Shown piece by piece: positions 1 to 8,362 of a DNA stretch of 64,000 bases. The notes below the pieces were generated by a model. That model worked only from the letters and a program-made list of their open reading frames with translations. It was not told where the DNA came from and searched no databases. How positions within the stretch are numbered: the stretch's first letter is position 1; every line of letters starts with the position of its first letter. This stretch comes from Gammaproteobacteria bacterium (GTDB taxonomy: Bacteria; Pseudomonadota; Gammaproteobacteria; DSM-16500). The stretch spans positions 62,001 through 126,000 of the forward strand of contig JAJNBC010000001.1 in NCBI GenBank assembly GCA_021156085.1, in the 5' to 3' direction. The position numbers were made by a program, and so were the translations under genes.

Positions 1-351
1 GCACAAAAAAATCCTAAGCAAGAATATAAGCGTGAAGCTTTTGAATTATTCGTCACTTTACTGGATCGCGTCAATTATGAAGTGATTTCAGTGCTGAGTA
101 AATTTGAAGTACGTAAAGAAGAAGATGTAGAACAACTCGAATCACAGCATCGTGCTGCTGCACAAAATATAAAAATGGAATATCATCATGCTGAAATGGA
201 TACATTAGAAAATAAGGGGGCAATAGAGCAAACTAGCTTGCATGAGGGTAGTGCCATTCCCTTACGTCAAATGCCTAAAATAGGGCGCAATGAACTTTGT
301 CCTTGTGGTTCTCGCAAAAAATATAAGCAGTGTCATGGTAGTTTCAGTTGA
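1..351 (+). CDS. secA: SecA preprotein translocase ATPase, C-terminal end (partial)
   Basis: The reading frame is open from base 1, so the 5' part of the gene lies outside the window. The visible 116 residues are the end of the helical scaffold region ([15 protein letters not shown]), a variable linker, and the C-terminal zinc-binding tail [14 protein letters not shown] (C-x-C-x8-C-H). In this family the tail binds SecB and phospholipid. SecA is the cytoplasmic motor that drives unfolded preproteins through SecYEG. The stop overlaps the start of mutT by 17 nt, as in the secA-mutT arrangement of other gammaproteobacteria. The identity is firm from the tail motif and scaffold sequence; nothing can be said of the motor domains. 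Confidence 0.95.
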   Translation, partial: AQKNPKQEYKREAFELFVTLLDRVNYEVISVLSKFEVRKEEDVEQLESQHRAAAQNIKMEYHHAEMDTLENKGAIEQTSLHEGSAIPLRQMPKIGRNELCPCGSRKKYKQCHGSFS

Positions 352-748
352 TTCTATTGTGCATGTTGCGGTGGGTGTGATTTTCAATGCACACAATGAA
401 GTGCTGATTGCCCAGCGTCCTCCAGATAAACCATACAGTGGGGTATGGGAATTTCCCGGGGGGAAAATTGAAAAACGAGAAACTATTTTTCAAGCTTTGC
501 AACGCGAATTACTTGAAGAAGTGGGCATACATGTCATTACTGCTCATCCTTGGCTGCAAGTCGAGCATGATTATCCTGAGCGTAGCGTATTGTTACATAC
601 CTGGCGTGTGACTCAATTTTTAGGGGAGGCTATCGGTAAAGAAAAACAATTAATACAATGGGTCTCCATTGATGGTTTAAATCAATTTGAATTCGCGGCG
701 GGGAATAGGGAGATTTTAATAGCTCTTTCTGCGGTTCATACGGGATAG
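335..748 (+). CDS. mutT: MutT, 8-oxo-dGTP diphosphatase (Nudix hydrolase)
   Basis: A Nudix hydrolase of 137 residues. The full Nudix signature (G-x5-E-x7-R-E-x2-E-E-x-G) runs from about residue 42 to 64, visible as [11 protein letters not shown] followed by RELLEEVG. MutT hydrolyses 8-oxo-dGTP to the monophosphate and so prevents A:T to C:G transversions. I chose the ATG at 335 because translation from there begins at the conserved first beta strand (HVAVGVIF); an in-frame ATG at 290 would extend it deep into secA. The gene overlaps the secA end, which suggests translational coupling. Its length matches stand-alone MutT; there is no fused thiamine-phosphate-synthase-like domain. Confidence 0.9.
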   Translation: MVVSVDSIVHVAVGVIFNAHNEVLIAQRPPDKPYSGVWEFPGGKIEKRETIFQALQRELLEEVGIHVITAHPWLQVEHDYPERSVLLHTWRVTQFLGEAIGKEKQLIQWVSIDGLNQFEFAAGNREILIALSAVHTG

Positions 749-819
749 ATGCATTAAAAGCAGGTGAAATGAAAAATACAATTATCTAGGCTGTAATCTG
801 ATATGGAGAGTTAAACTTT

Positions 820-1203
820 ATGACGATGTGGACAGAATTTACCTTTATTCTGCAGCCATCCGTTCTGGGTGGAATTGGGGTTTTTGCAACGCATAATATT
901 CCTATTAATACAAAATTGTTTTCAGATACGTTTACTCTTCGAACAATGAAATCTGCAAATATTCCAGAAGCATTTAAGAAATACATCATTTATCTCAATG
1001 ATGAAGAATGTCTATGTCCAGAACGGTTTGATCGCATGGAAATTGGATGGTATATCAATCACTCTTATCAGCCAAATATCCAGAAAAATTCGGATAAACA
1101 TGTGGTTGCTTTGCGTAATATAAATCAAGGCGAAGAAATATTAATCGATTACAATTGTCTTAATGAGCCTGAACATTTAAAAGAAGATTATTATAAAAGA
1201 TAA
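820..1203 (+). CDS. SET-domain protein, putative lysine methyltransferase
   Basis: A protein of 127 residues made almost entirely of one SET domain. An N-terminal GGIGVFATHNIPINT resembles the first SET motif (G.GvfA...I..G). It is followed by NHSYQPN, matching the SAM-binding NHSxxPN motif, and GEEILIDYN, matching GEEixxDY with the catalytic-site Tyr. The domain transfers a methyl group from SAM to protein lysine. Eukaryotic-like SET proteins are known as secreted chromatin-targeting effectors in Legionella (RomA) and Chlamydia (NUE), but small free SET proteins also occur in bacteria without that role. There is no signal peptide. A GGAG lies upstream of the ATG. No post-SET cysteines are seen. 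The substrate is unknown. Confidence 0.8.
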   Translation: MTMWTEFTFILQPSVLGGIGVFATHNIPINTKLFSDTFTLRTMKSANIPEAFKKYIIYLNDEECLCPERFDRMEIGWYINHSYQPNIQKNSDKHVVALRNINQGEEILIDYNCLNEPEHLKEDYYKR

Positions 1204-1243
1204 TGGGATCTAATCAGGAACTTCCTCCTTAGCTAGGCAGAGT

Positions 1244-2605
1244 TCAAAGCGACAACCGCATGAAATCATTGACTACGGCTTGCGTAATTAATAGTAACAA
1301 TACAATGATACCCAGTCGGAAGAGAAGAGTTTGCACTCTCATGGATAAGGGGCGGCGTGTGATGCTTTCGATCAAATAAAAAAGCAGATGACCCCCATCT
1401 AACCCGGGGATGGGTAAAACATTAATGACACCGATGGCAATGCTAAAAAAAGCCAGAAAACTGATAAAGGGTAAAATACCATTATTCAATGCAGTACCAG
1501 CGCTTTCAAAAACAGTAATAGGACCCCCTAGACCTTGTAGAGAAACTTTGCCTGTGAGCATTTTCCCTAAGAGTGAAAAATTGAGAGAAGTGAATATAGT
1601 CAATTGTTGTTTTGCTTGTACTAGAGCTGCGAAAGGGCTGAATTTATTTTTACGTAATAGTTCATCAGGCCATTTGAATTGAGGAGCTAGGCCCAGAAAG
1701 CCTTGTTTTTGGAATAAATAATTTCGCTTATACCCTATAGTGATAGGCAAAAAAAGAATTTTTTCTTGCCGCTTAATTTTGAAAACAAGCGTTTCTTCTG
1801 GATGGGCCGCTATCAATGCGACAAGTTCCTCCCAATTTTTAATACGTTTCTGACCAATTGCAAGAATGATATCATTCACTTGTAGCCGAGATTCATAAGC
1901 AGGGGAGTGAGGCAAGAGAATTCCTATGACAAGAGGAATAGGAGGCCTATAAGGTTCAATGCCTAAACTATCTAAGGGATTGGGTTTTAAATTATTTATT
2001 TGCCAATATCGAAGATCCAAAGTATGCCGCTGAATAATACGAGAATTTAATGATTGCGTGTGGATGGCTATCTGTTTTTTTTCGCCTAAGTATGTCATGA
2101 GACGAATGACAACAGCATTCCAGTCTAGGGTTGTTTTATTATTAATACTCTGGATTTCATCTCCGGGTTTTAACCCGGCATTTTCAGCAAGTGAATGAGG
2201 GATGATTTTCCCAATCAATGGAATAGGCGTTGTGAACCCTATTACAAAGAGCAGCCAATATAGAATAAAAGCAAAAATAAAATTGGCTGCTGGGCCTGCG
2301 ATCACTACAGCTATTTTTTTATAAAGAGGCTGACGATTAAAAGCTAAATGGTATTCATGCCGGGTTACTTTCTCTTCATTTTCATCCAGCATTTTAACAT
2401 AACCGCCTAAAGGAATGGTGGCCAATACAAATTCAGTGCCTTTTTTATCCTGCCAACGAAAAAGAGCTTTCCCAAACCCTAAAGAAAAGCGTAAAACTTT
2501 AATACCTGCAAGTCGGGCAATAAAGAAATGACCGCACTCGTGTATGCCTACAATAAAAAAAATAGTTAGGAAAATGCTAAGGATTGAAATTAACATAGCT
2601 AGCAA
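1244..2605 (-). CDS. rseP: RseP, site-2 intramembrane zinc metalloprotease
   Basis: Inner-membrane protease that cuts anti-sigma factor RseA and leftover signal peptides. The zinc motif HECGH (HExxH) sits in the first membrane segment near residue 22, and the second metal motif LDGGH near residue 402 precedes the last membrane helix. Two PDZ domains lie between, with GLKPGDEIQSIN in the first. I place the start at TTG 2605, which has AGGAG 8 nt upstream; an in-frame ATG at 2635 lacks a convincing Shine-Dalgarno and the next ATG (2596) is too far from one. The gene follows rlpA in the minus-strand cell-wall cluster instead of lying between the phospholipid/isoprenoid genes and bamA, its common location. 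Confidence 0.9.
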   Translation of the reverse strand: MLAMLISILSIFLTIFFIVGIHECGHFFIARLAGIKVLRFSLGFGKALFRWQDKKGTEFVLATIPLGGYVKMLDENEEKVTRHEYHLAFNRQPLYKKIAVVIAGPAANFIFAFILYWLLFVIGFTTPIPLIGKIIPHSLAENAGLKPGDEIQSINNKTTLDWNAVVIRLMTYLGEKKQIAIHTQSLNSRIIQRHTLDLRYWQINNLKPNPLDSLGIEPYRPPIPLVIGILLPHSPAYESRLQVNDIILAIGQKRIKNWEELVALIAAHPEETLVFKIKRQEKILFLPITIGYKRNYLFQKQGFLGLAPQFKWPDELLRKNKFSPFAALVQAKQQLTIFTSLNFSLLGKMLTGKVSLQGLGGPITVFESAGTALNNGILPFISFLAFFSIAIGVINVLPIPGLDGGHLLFYLIESITRRPLSMRVQTLLFRLGIIVLLLLITQAVVNDFMRLSL

Positions 2606-2680
2606 CGATTTTTCTCCTATTTCTGTCTGGGGCATGCCTAATCAGCTAATTAATGACATGCTCTAAACTCCCTAATAATC

Positions 2681-3553
2681 TTAAACAACACTTTGGATGC
2701 CCATTGCCCTCAATCGCCTATTAATTTGCGCAGCTCGTATAGCGTCTGGCACGGGACCGATTTGTACACGGTATAATTGATGCAGCTTTGCTAATTTTGT
2801 AATATTTACTGGCGAATTTACTACAGATATTAAACGTTTTTTTAATTTTTCCGCATATATTTTATTATGGAATGCCCCCACTTGTATATAAATCACATGC
2901 ACTACTCTATTTGGTATTGAGTGTCGTATTATTATTTGCTGTTTTTGATTATTTTTAGCTAGAAAAATAGGATGCTTAAAGTGATTATTTTTATCGTAGT
3001 ATAAAGGATCGATAGCTTTTACATCGACAGGGGCAGTGCCATGGGCAAGCATGCCTAGTTTTTTTGCAGCAACATAAGATAAATCAATGAGCCTATTATA
3101 TTTAAAAGGTCCTCTATCAGTCACTTTTACAATGACCTTACGTCCATTTTTTAAATTAGTGACGACCACATACGTCGGTAGAGGTAATGTTTTATGTGCC
3201 GCTGTCATAGCTAACATATCATAACGTTCCCCGTCAGAGGCATTATGTCCGTGAAATTTAGTGCCATACCATGAGGCTATGCCCCTTTCTTCATAATTTT
3301 TGCTTGATCGCATGATATAATATTTTTCTCCGCGAACAATATAAGGCTTATTTCCCACTTTGCTTAGAGGCTCTACTTTGGGTATTGCATCAGGAATTTT
3401 AGAGATGTCCACATCATAAGAAGGAGGGCCATCTCTCCGGGACGTAGAACAGCCATTGAGTAATAAACAAAAAAATAAACTGATATAAAAAACAAATGGA
3501 AAGATTTTTTTATGATGTATTTGATAATAAGGCAACGAGATAGAATTAAGCAT
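2681..3553 (-). CDS. rlpA: RlpA, septal-ring lipoprotein / lytic transglycosylase with SPOR domain
   Basis: A lipoprotein of 290 residues. The N-terminal hydrophobic segment ends in the lipobox LLNGC, followed by a double-psi beta-barrel (GIASWYGTKFHG, then DRGPF) and a C-terminal SPOR domain over about the last 70 residues (IQVGAFHNK ... YRVQIGP). RlpA-type enzymes cleave denuded peptidoglycan strands at the septum; the SPOR domain binds that substrate. The ATG at 3553 overlaps the mltB stop by 8 nt, so the two genes are probably translationally coupled. A longer start at 3580 would overlap mltB further and is less likely. Aspartate and histidine residues typical of the active RlpA barrel are present (DRGPF; the HGHNAS region). 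Confidence 0.88.
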   Translation of the reverse strand: MLNSISLPYYQIHHKKIFPFVFYISLFFCLLLNGCSTSRRDGPPSYDVDISKIPDAIPKVEPLSKVGNKPYIVRGEKYYIMRSSKNYEERGIASWYGTKFHGHNASDGERYDMLAMTAAHKTLPLPTYVVVTNLKNGRKVIVKVTDRGPFKYNRLIDLSYVAAKKLGMLAHGTAPVDVKAIDPLYYDKNNHFKHPIFLAKNNQKQQIIIRHSIPNRVVHVIYIQVGAFHNKIYAEKLKKRLISVVNSPVNITKLAKLHQLYRVQIGPVPDAIRAAQINRRLRAMGIQSVV

Positions 3554-4544
3554 TATGGAGTTTCTCACGTAATGTTGCAATATAATGACTTAATTGCCAG
3601 ACAGACATGGCATATAAGTCGCTTGCGTTATACCGTTTTATTACATCGAAGTTATGGAATCCAAACCAATATTCATTGCCCCAGTAAGTGGGTAGCGAAA
3701 TAATTTTATGTGGATTATTCTTTAATAATTGATTATCTGACATATTGCCTTCATCGGTTAGGGCCGATTTAGAAATTATTTTTACTTCTTTTTTTGTATT
3801 TAAGAAAAATTGAAATTTATGGCTGACAAGTGAAATAGGCATAGCTACAGGTTGATTTGTTTTCCAGCCATGCAGTTTATAATAATTACCAATACTAGCA
3901 ATGATATCTAGCTCATTATTCGCTAGATCAATTTTGGTATGTCCATTGTAACTTACGGCATAACGACGATAGCTGCTGGGCATAAATTGGGGTTGTCCAA
4001 TTGCGCCAGCATACGAGCCGCTGACTTTCATCGGATCTAATTTTTGCTCGCGAGTCAAAAGTAGAAATTCTTTTAATTCATTTTTAAAAAAAGGCGCGCG
4101 TACGCTATTGCTGAAAGCAATATTAGATAAGGCATCAATGACTCGAAATTTACCGGTATGCAACCCATATTTTGTTTCTACGCCAATGGTTGCCACAATA
4201 ATACTGGCAGGGACGCCATATTTTTTTTCGGCTTGGGCTAGCGCAGTTTGATAGCGATTCCAAAATTCAACACCCTTTCGGATGCGCCACTCAGTGACAA
4301 ATAAGCGTTGATAAAGTGTCCACGGTTCTTTCTCTAATGGCGCTTTGATTTTTCTTATGACGGCAGATCTGATTTTTACCGTATTAAATAAAGCAATAAG
4401 GGACGCTTGCTTAAATTTATATTGTTTGACCATTTGTTGGATAAATGCAGTAACATCAGGTCGACTGGCAAAAGAGGGGTTTGCTTGGGCAGACGCCGCA
4501 AAGAAGAGATTATGTATTAAAAATAAAATTAAAAACCGAACCAT
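3546..4544 (-). CDS. mltB: MltB, membrane-bound lytic murein transglycosylase B
   Basis: A family 3 lytic transglycosylase of 332 residues, which cleaves the MurNAc-GlcNAc bond and forms 1,6-anhydroMurNAc. The catalytic Glu is in VETKYGLHTG. The substrate-groove motif GSYAGAIGQPQFMPSSYRRY is typical of the SltB/MltB family, and DIIASIGNYY follows it. The N-terminus (MVRFLILFLIHNLFF then AASAQA) is a signal peptide; no lipobox cysteine is visible, so it may be soluble in the periplasm rather than lipid-anchored as in E. coli. It is third in the operon mrdA-mrdB-mltB-rlpA, 30 nt after mrdB. Confidence 0.92.
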   Translation of the reverse strand: MVRFLILFLIHNLFFAASAQANPSFASRPDVTAFIQQMVKQYKFKQASLIALFNTVKIRSAVIRKIKAPLEKEPWTLYQRLFVTEWRIRKGVEFWNRYQTALAQAEKKYGVPASIIVATIGVETKYGLHTGKFRVIDALSNIAFSNSVRAPFFKNELKEFLLLTREQKLDPMKVSGSYAGAIGQPQFMPSSYRRYAVSYNGHTKIDLANNELDIIASIGNYYKLHGWKTNQPVAMPISLVSHKFQFFLNTKKEVKIISKSALTDEGNMSDNQLLKNNPHKIISLPTYWGNEYWFGFHNFDVIKRYNASDLYAMSVWQLSHYIATLREKLHNA

Positions 4545-4574
4545 ATATTATACCTTATAATTTTTTTCAGAATT

Positions 4575-5711
4575 TTATGTCGTCAATAATTTTCGATGTG
4601 TTTGGATAGACATTAAAATTCCAAATCCTGCCATGAGTGTGATCATAGAGGAGCCACCATAGCTGACTAAGGGTAACGGTAACCCCATTACCGGCAAAAT
4701 GCCAGTCACCATTCCCATATTAATAAAAAATGAAAAAAAGAAGGTGAGAGTCAGGCTGCCAGCTAATAGACGCGAAAATGTATCCTGTGCATAAATTGTA
4801 ATATATAATCCACGTAAAATGATAATCATAAAAAGTAAAATTAAAATCACGCTGCCTACAAAGCCAAATTCTTCGCCGCAAACAGCAAAAATAAAGTCTG
4901 TCGCATGCTCGGGTAAAAAATGCAGATGAGATTGGGTGCCATTTAACCAGCCTTTACCAAAAAATCCCCCGGAGCCGATGGCAATTTTAGATTGAATGAT
5001 ATGATAACTTGCACCCAGCGGGTCACGTTCTGGATTGAAAAAAGTTAATACGCGTTGACGTTGATAATCATGCATAAAATGCCAGAGTAGCGGTGCGCAA
5101 ATAATAGCTAAGCCTGTTATATATCCCAGCAATCGCCAACTTAAGCCTGCTAGTAATAAAACACTACCGCCTGCGATAAATAGCAAAACGGCTGTACTCT
5201 GATCAGGCTGCTTAGCTACGAGTACTGCCGGAATCATTATAATGACTATAGCTAATAAAATAGATAGATTATTTAAAGGTAAATGGGTTTTATGAAAATA
5301 ACTGGCTAAAAATAAAGGTAAAGCTAACTTCATTAATTCCGAAGGTTGAAAGCGTATCACCCCCAAATTTAACCACCGTTCAGCTCCTTTGCCAGTATGG
5401 CCTGCAATAAGTACAACGATAAGTAAAAATATCCCTATGCTATAAAGCCAGATGGCCCACCGTTGATAAATATGAGGGGGAATTTGAGCCACTATAAGCA
5501 TAATAATAAAAGCCATAAAGATATGTAAAATTTGTTGCGTGATTGTGTTATGATTTTGACCGCTGGCACTATATAAAATAACTAATCCCATAGCAGTTAA
5601 TAATATAAGGCCAAAGAGCAAGTACATATCGATATGCATAGATTGCCAAAGCGAACGAGGATGAGTTTGATGAGGGTGATGGGTTCGTTTAAAGGTGTGG
5701 GGCACTGTCAT
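4575..5711 (-). CDS. mrdB: RodA, peptidoglycan glycosyltransferase of the elongasome (SEDS family)
   Basis: A multi-pass membrane protein of 378 residues. SEDS hallmarks are visible: GRGAERWLNLG-like GKGAERWLNLG, FQPSELMK, KQPDQST (the Asp loop region), and the C-terminal GLPLPLVSYGGSS. RodA polymerises lipid II into glycan strands for lateral wall growth in rod-shaped cells, paired with PBP2. Its start overlaps the end of mrdA by 23 nt, which fits coupled synthesis of the RodA-PBP2 pair. A His-rich N-terminal stretch (HHPHQTH) precedes the first membrane helix and looks like a lineage-specific extension. Confidence 0.95.
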   Translation of the reverse strand: MTVPHTFKRTHHPHQTHPRSLWQSMHIDMYLLFGLILLTAMGLVILYSASGQNHNTITQQILHIFMAFIIMLIVAQIPPHIYQRWAIWLYSIGIFLLIVVLIAGHTGKGAERWLNLGVIRFQPSELMKLALPLFLASYFHKTHLPLNNLSILLAIVIIMIPAVLVAKQPDQSTAVLLFIAGGSVLLLAGLSWRLLGYITGLAIICAPLLWHFMHDYQRQRVLTFFNPERDPLGASYHIIQSKIAIGSGGFFGKGWLNGTQSHLHFLPEHATDFIFAVCGEEFGFVGSVILILLFMIIILRGLYITIYAQDTFSRLLAGSLTLTFFFSFFINMGMVTGILPVMGLPLPLVSYGGSSMITLMAGFGILMSIQTHRKLLTT

Positions 5712-7593
5712 GAGTCATATTTTCCTTATTAGCACGGGCTAGCCTGGGTGTGGACCCCGTAAAATAATAATCGAGAATGTGGCGTGCAATGCTTGCGGCA
5801 AGCTTGCTATGTTCTGCAATCACAGCAATGGCGATTTGTGGCTTATCGACCGGTGCAAACGCAACGAAGAGGGAGTGATCGCGCAATGCTTCCGGTAGAT
5901 TATCTTGTTCTTCATTTTTTCCTTCTTCGTCGCGGTGTTTGATAGAATAAACTTGCGCTGTTCCTGTCTTTCCAGCAATAGTGTAGGGCATATCATGCCC
6001 AAAATGAGCGTAGCCTGTGCCTAAGGGTGAAGTAATGACATTTTGTAGGGCAGTAATAATCATTTTCCAATTATCTTCCTGGTGTAACTTAACCGGTTCT
6101 AACTCAGTTGTGGCTTGTGGCTCAGGTATTTTACCTGCTTCTTGTTCTGTGAGTAATAGATGGGGAAGGAAACGTTTACCCCGGTTAGCAAGTATTGCAA
6201 TGCCTTGTGCAAGTTGCAGGGGTGTTGCCTGCATATAACCTTGACCAATGGCGGAGTTAATAGTATCTCCTTCATGCCAAGGTATGCCCTTAGTGCGTCG
6301 CTTCCAGGCCGGTGAAGCAATAATACCGGGTAGCTCTTCACCTACATCAATACCAGTGAGTTCACCAAAACCGAAACGAGTTAGAATATCATCAATATGT
6401 TTAATTCCCATTTTGTGACCTAATGCGAAAAAATAAGTATCACACGAACTAACAAGGGCATGATTTAAATTGACAGTGCCATGACCATGAGGCTTCCAAT
6501 CATGATAAACATGTTCACTGTTGGGTAACTGATACCACCCTGGATCAAAAATAGTGAAATTCGGGGTAGTGGTTTCAGAATCTAAACCTTCCAGTGCAAT
6601 ATAAGGCTTAATGGTCGAAGCTAAAGGGTATAGCCCGCGTAATGTTCTATTATAAAGGGGTTTGCTGGGTGCTTTTTCTAATTGCTGAAATGCTTGATTA
6701 CTCATGCCATCGACAAATAAATTGGGATCGAAGGAAGGCTCGCTAACCATCGCAAGAATTTGCCCTGTGGCTGGTTGAAGGATAACAACCGCCCCATTAT
6801 GTCCAGCCAGCGCTTGTTCAGCGACAATTTGTAAGTTGCTATCAAGAGTAAGATATAAATTTTTCCCTGGCATGGGTTTAATGTCGTGAAGTATGCGCAC
6901 CGGCTGACCGCTGGCATCATTTTCTGCTTGCTCATATCCCACGGTACCATGCAGCTCATCTTCATAAAATTTTTCAATACCTAGTTTGCCAATATAATTC
7001 GTAGCACTGTAATTGCTGGGATCAACGTTATCTAGCTCATCTAAATTAATGCGGCCTACATACCCGACGATATGACTTAATGCCGCACCTAAAGGATAAT
7101 GTCGAATTAAACGTGCTTTGATGAGTGCGCCGGGAAAGCGATATTGATTTTCATAAAATCGTGCGACTTCAGCTTCTGTTAGACGAAGTTTTAAAGGAAT
7201 TTCTTCAAAACGACGATGTTGTTTTAATTCTTTCTGAAATTGAGCAATTTCTGTGTCATTCAGAGGAATAATTTTGGCAATTTCTGCTAAGGCTTGGGGA
7301 ATACTGGGATTTTTTTCTGGAATGATATCTAAGCTGAATACGGGGAGATTTTCTGCAAGTAGCAGACCATTGCGATCATAAATTAAACCACGTGTGGGCT
7401 CAACGGGAACAATGTCTAGCCAATTTTTTTTAGATAGGGTGGTATAGTGAGCATGTTGGGCGCATTGTAAAAAACCAAGCCGGAGGATAAGAAAGGTGAT
7501 TAAGATAAGCATGATAACAAGCGCCGTCATGCTTCGGTGTGTGATTAGCTGAATTTCTTGTAAATGATTTTTAAGAGTAGCCCATTTTTTCAT
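5689..7593 (-). CDS. mrdA: PBP2, peptidoglycan D,D-transpeptidase of the elongasome
   Basis: A class B penicillin-binding protein of 634 residues. A single N-terminal membrane anchor lies near residues 22-43, followed by the pedestal domain (PTRGLIYDRNG) and the transpeptidase domain. The catalytic tetrad SxxK is in YPLASTIKP near residue 326, SxN is in VSSCDT, and the third motif is AGKTGTAQ. It crosslinks peptidoglycan for cell elongation and is the target of mecillinam-type beta-lactams. It opens the mrdA-mrdB-mltB-rlpA run. The 130-bp gap upstream contains a clean inverted repeat (7669-7704). The length is normal for the family. Confidence 0.95.
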   Translation of the reverse strand: MKKWATLKNHLQEIQLITHRSMTALVIMLILITFLILRLGFLQCAQHAHYTTLSKKNWLDIVPVEPTRGLIYDRNGLLLAENLPVFSLDIIPEKNPSIPQALAEIAKIIPLNDTEIAQFQKELKQHRRFEEIPLKLRLTEAEVARFYENQYRFPGALIKARLIRHYPLGAALSHIVGYVGRINLDELDNVDPSNYSATNYIGKLGIEKFYEDELHGTVGYEQAENDASGQPVRILHDIKPMPGKNLYLTLDSNLQIVAEQALAGHNGAVVILQPATGQILAMVSEPSFDPNLFVDGMSNQAFQQLEKAPSKPLYNRTLRGLYPLASTIKPYIALEGLDSETTTPNFTIFDPGWYQLPNSEHVYHDWKPHGHGTVNLNHALVSSCDTYFFALGHKMGIKHIDDILTRFGFGELTGIDVGEELPGIIASPAWKRRTKGIPWHEGDTINSAIGQGYMQATPLQLAQGIAILANRGKRFLPHLLLTEQEAGKIPEPQATTELEPVKLHQEDNWKMIITALQNVITSPLGTGYAHFGHDMPYTIAGKTGTAQVYSIKHRDEEGKNEEQDNLPEALRDHSLFVAFAPVDKPQIAIAVIAEHSKLAASIARHILDYYFTGSTPRLARANKENMTHDSAPHL

Positions 7594-7668
7594 GTCAGGA
7601 TTTTACCAGTATCCATTACTTCTAGCATCTTTTTATCTTGGGTATGGGGATGCGTTTTCAAAGAGCGG

Positions 7669-7704
7669 TCATATTTTGCAGAATACAGCATTGTCAAAAT
7701 ATGA
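7669..7704. repeat. Inverted repeat between the pagL-like gene and mrdA
   Basis: Perfect 10-bp arms (TCATATTTTG at 7669-7678 and CAAAATATGA at 7695-7704) with a 16-base loop, inside a gene-free gap of 130 bp. No T-run follows on either strand, so it is not a standard terminator. It could be a regulator site or an mRNA hairpin before mrdA. Confidence 0.5.
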
Positions 7705-7723
7705 GGTAGCTGCTCTGCGGGCT

Positions 7724-8254
7724 TTAAAATCCATACCCCATATTAATCAACAATGGAATAGTAATGCCTGCATTTGTGCCTGCTATACTGCCATTTGAAT
7801 AATGCAGCATACTTAAACTCACAGAAAGCTTTTGTTCTTTGCCAAAGCTTGCGCCTACGGCAAGTTGATCTTGGAAGGAAAAATAAATGCCCAAATTACG
7901 GTCTGCAAAACGTGTGCGTGTAAGATAAGAAGCGCCAATACTGAGATCGATATAGGGAGAAATAAAATAACGTTGAGTAAAATAATAACGTAGAGTAGGT
8001 GCAAGCGAATAAATATTAATTTCTCTATTAGCAGGATAGTGGCTAACCCACCAATGACCTAAGCTCATATCAAAATAAATTTTGATATGCTCCCAAGCTA
8101 AGCATGAAGGTTGATACCAGAGGGCACCTCTATATCCTTTTAAGGGGGAAGGGTCTTTATCTATTAACGGATAAGTGAATGCGATACCTATTTGCGCCCG
8201 GGCAATGTGGGAGAATAATGTGATAAGTAGAAGTGCTAGTAATCGATAGAACAC
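7724..8254 (-). CDS. PagL-like outer-membrane beta-barrel, putative lipid A 3-O-deacylase
   Basis: An exported protein of 176 residues: signal peptide (LLALLLITLFSHIARA), then an eight-strand-like beta-barrel pattern ending in aromatic-terminated MGYGF. The C-terminal LHYSNGSIAGTNAG resembles the H-x-S-N-G...N-x-G motif of the lipid A deacylase PagL/acyloxyacyl hydrolase family. Those enzymes remove an acyl chain from lipid A and lower TLR4 stimulation. The His and Ser of the catalytic triad are present; I do not see an acidic residue at the spacing expected for the third member, so activity is uncertain. GTG 8254 was chosen because AAGGA lies 8 nt upstream; a longer GTG start at 8272 is poorer. 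Confidence 0.6.
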   Translation of the reverse strand: MFYRLLALLLITLFSHIARAQIGIAFTYPLIDKDPSPLKGYRGALWYQPSCLAWEHIKIYFDMSLGHWWVSHYPANREINIYSLAPTLRYYFTQRYFISPYIDLSIGASYLTRTRFADRNLGIYFSFQDQLAVGASFGKEQKLSVSLSMLHYSNGSIAGTNAGITIPLLINMGYGF

Positions 8255-8362
8255 GTGTGTTTTCCTTAACACAACATTATAAAAAAAAGCTTTTGCAGAA
8301 CCTTAAAGAGTAAATGGGTTTTTGTCAATCCGTATTTCAAAACTGTGTTGCTGCATTTTCAG

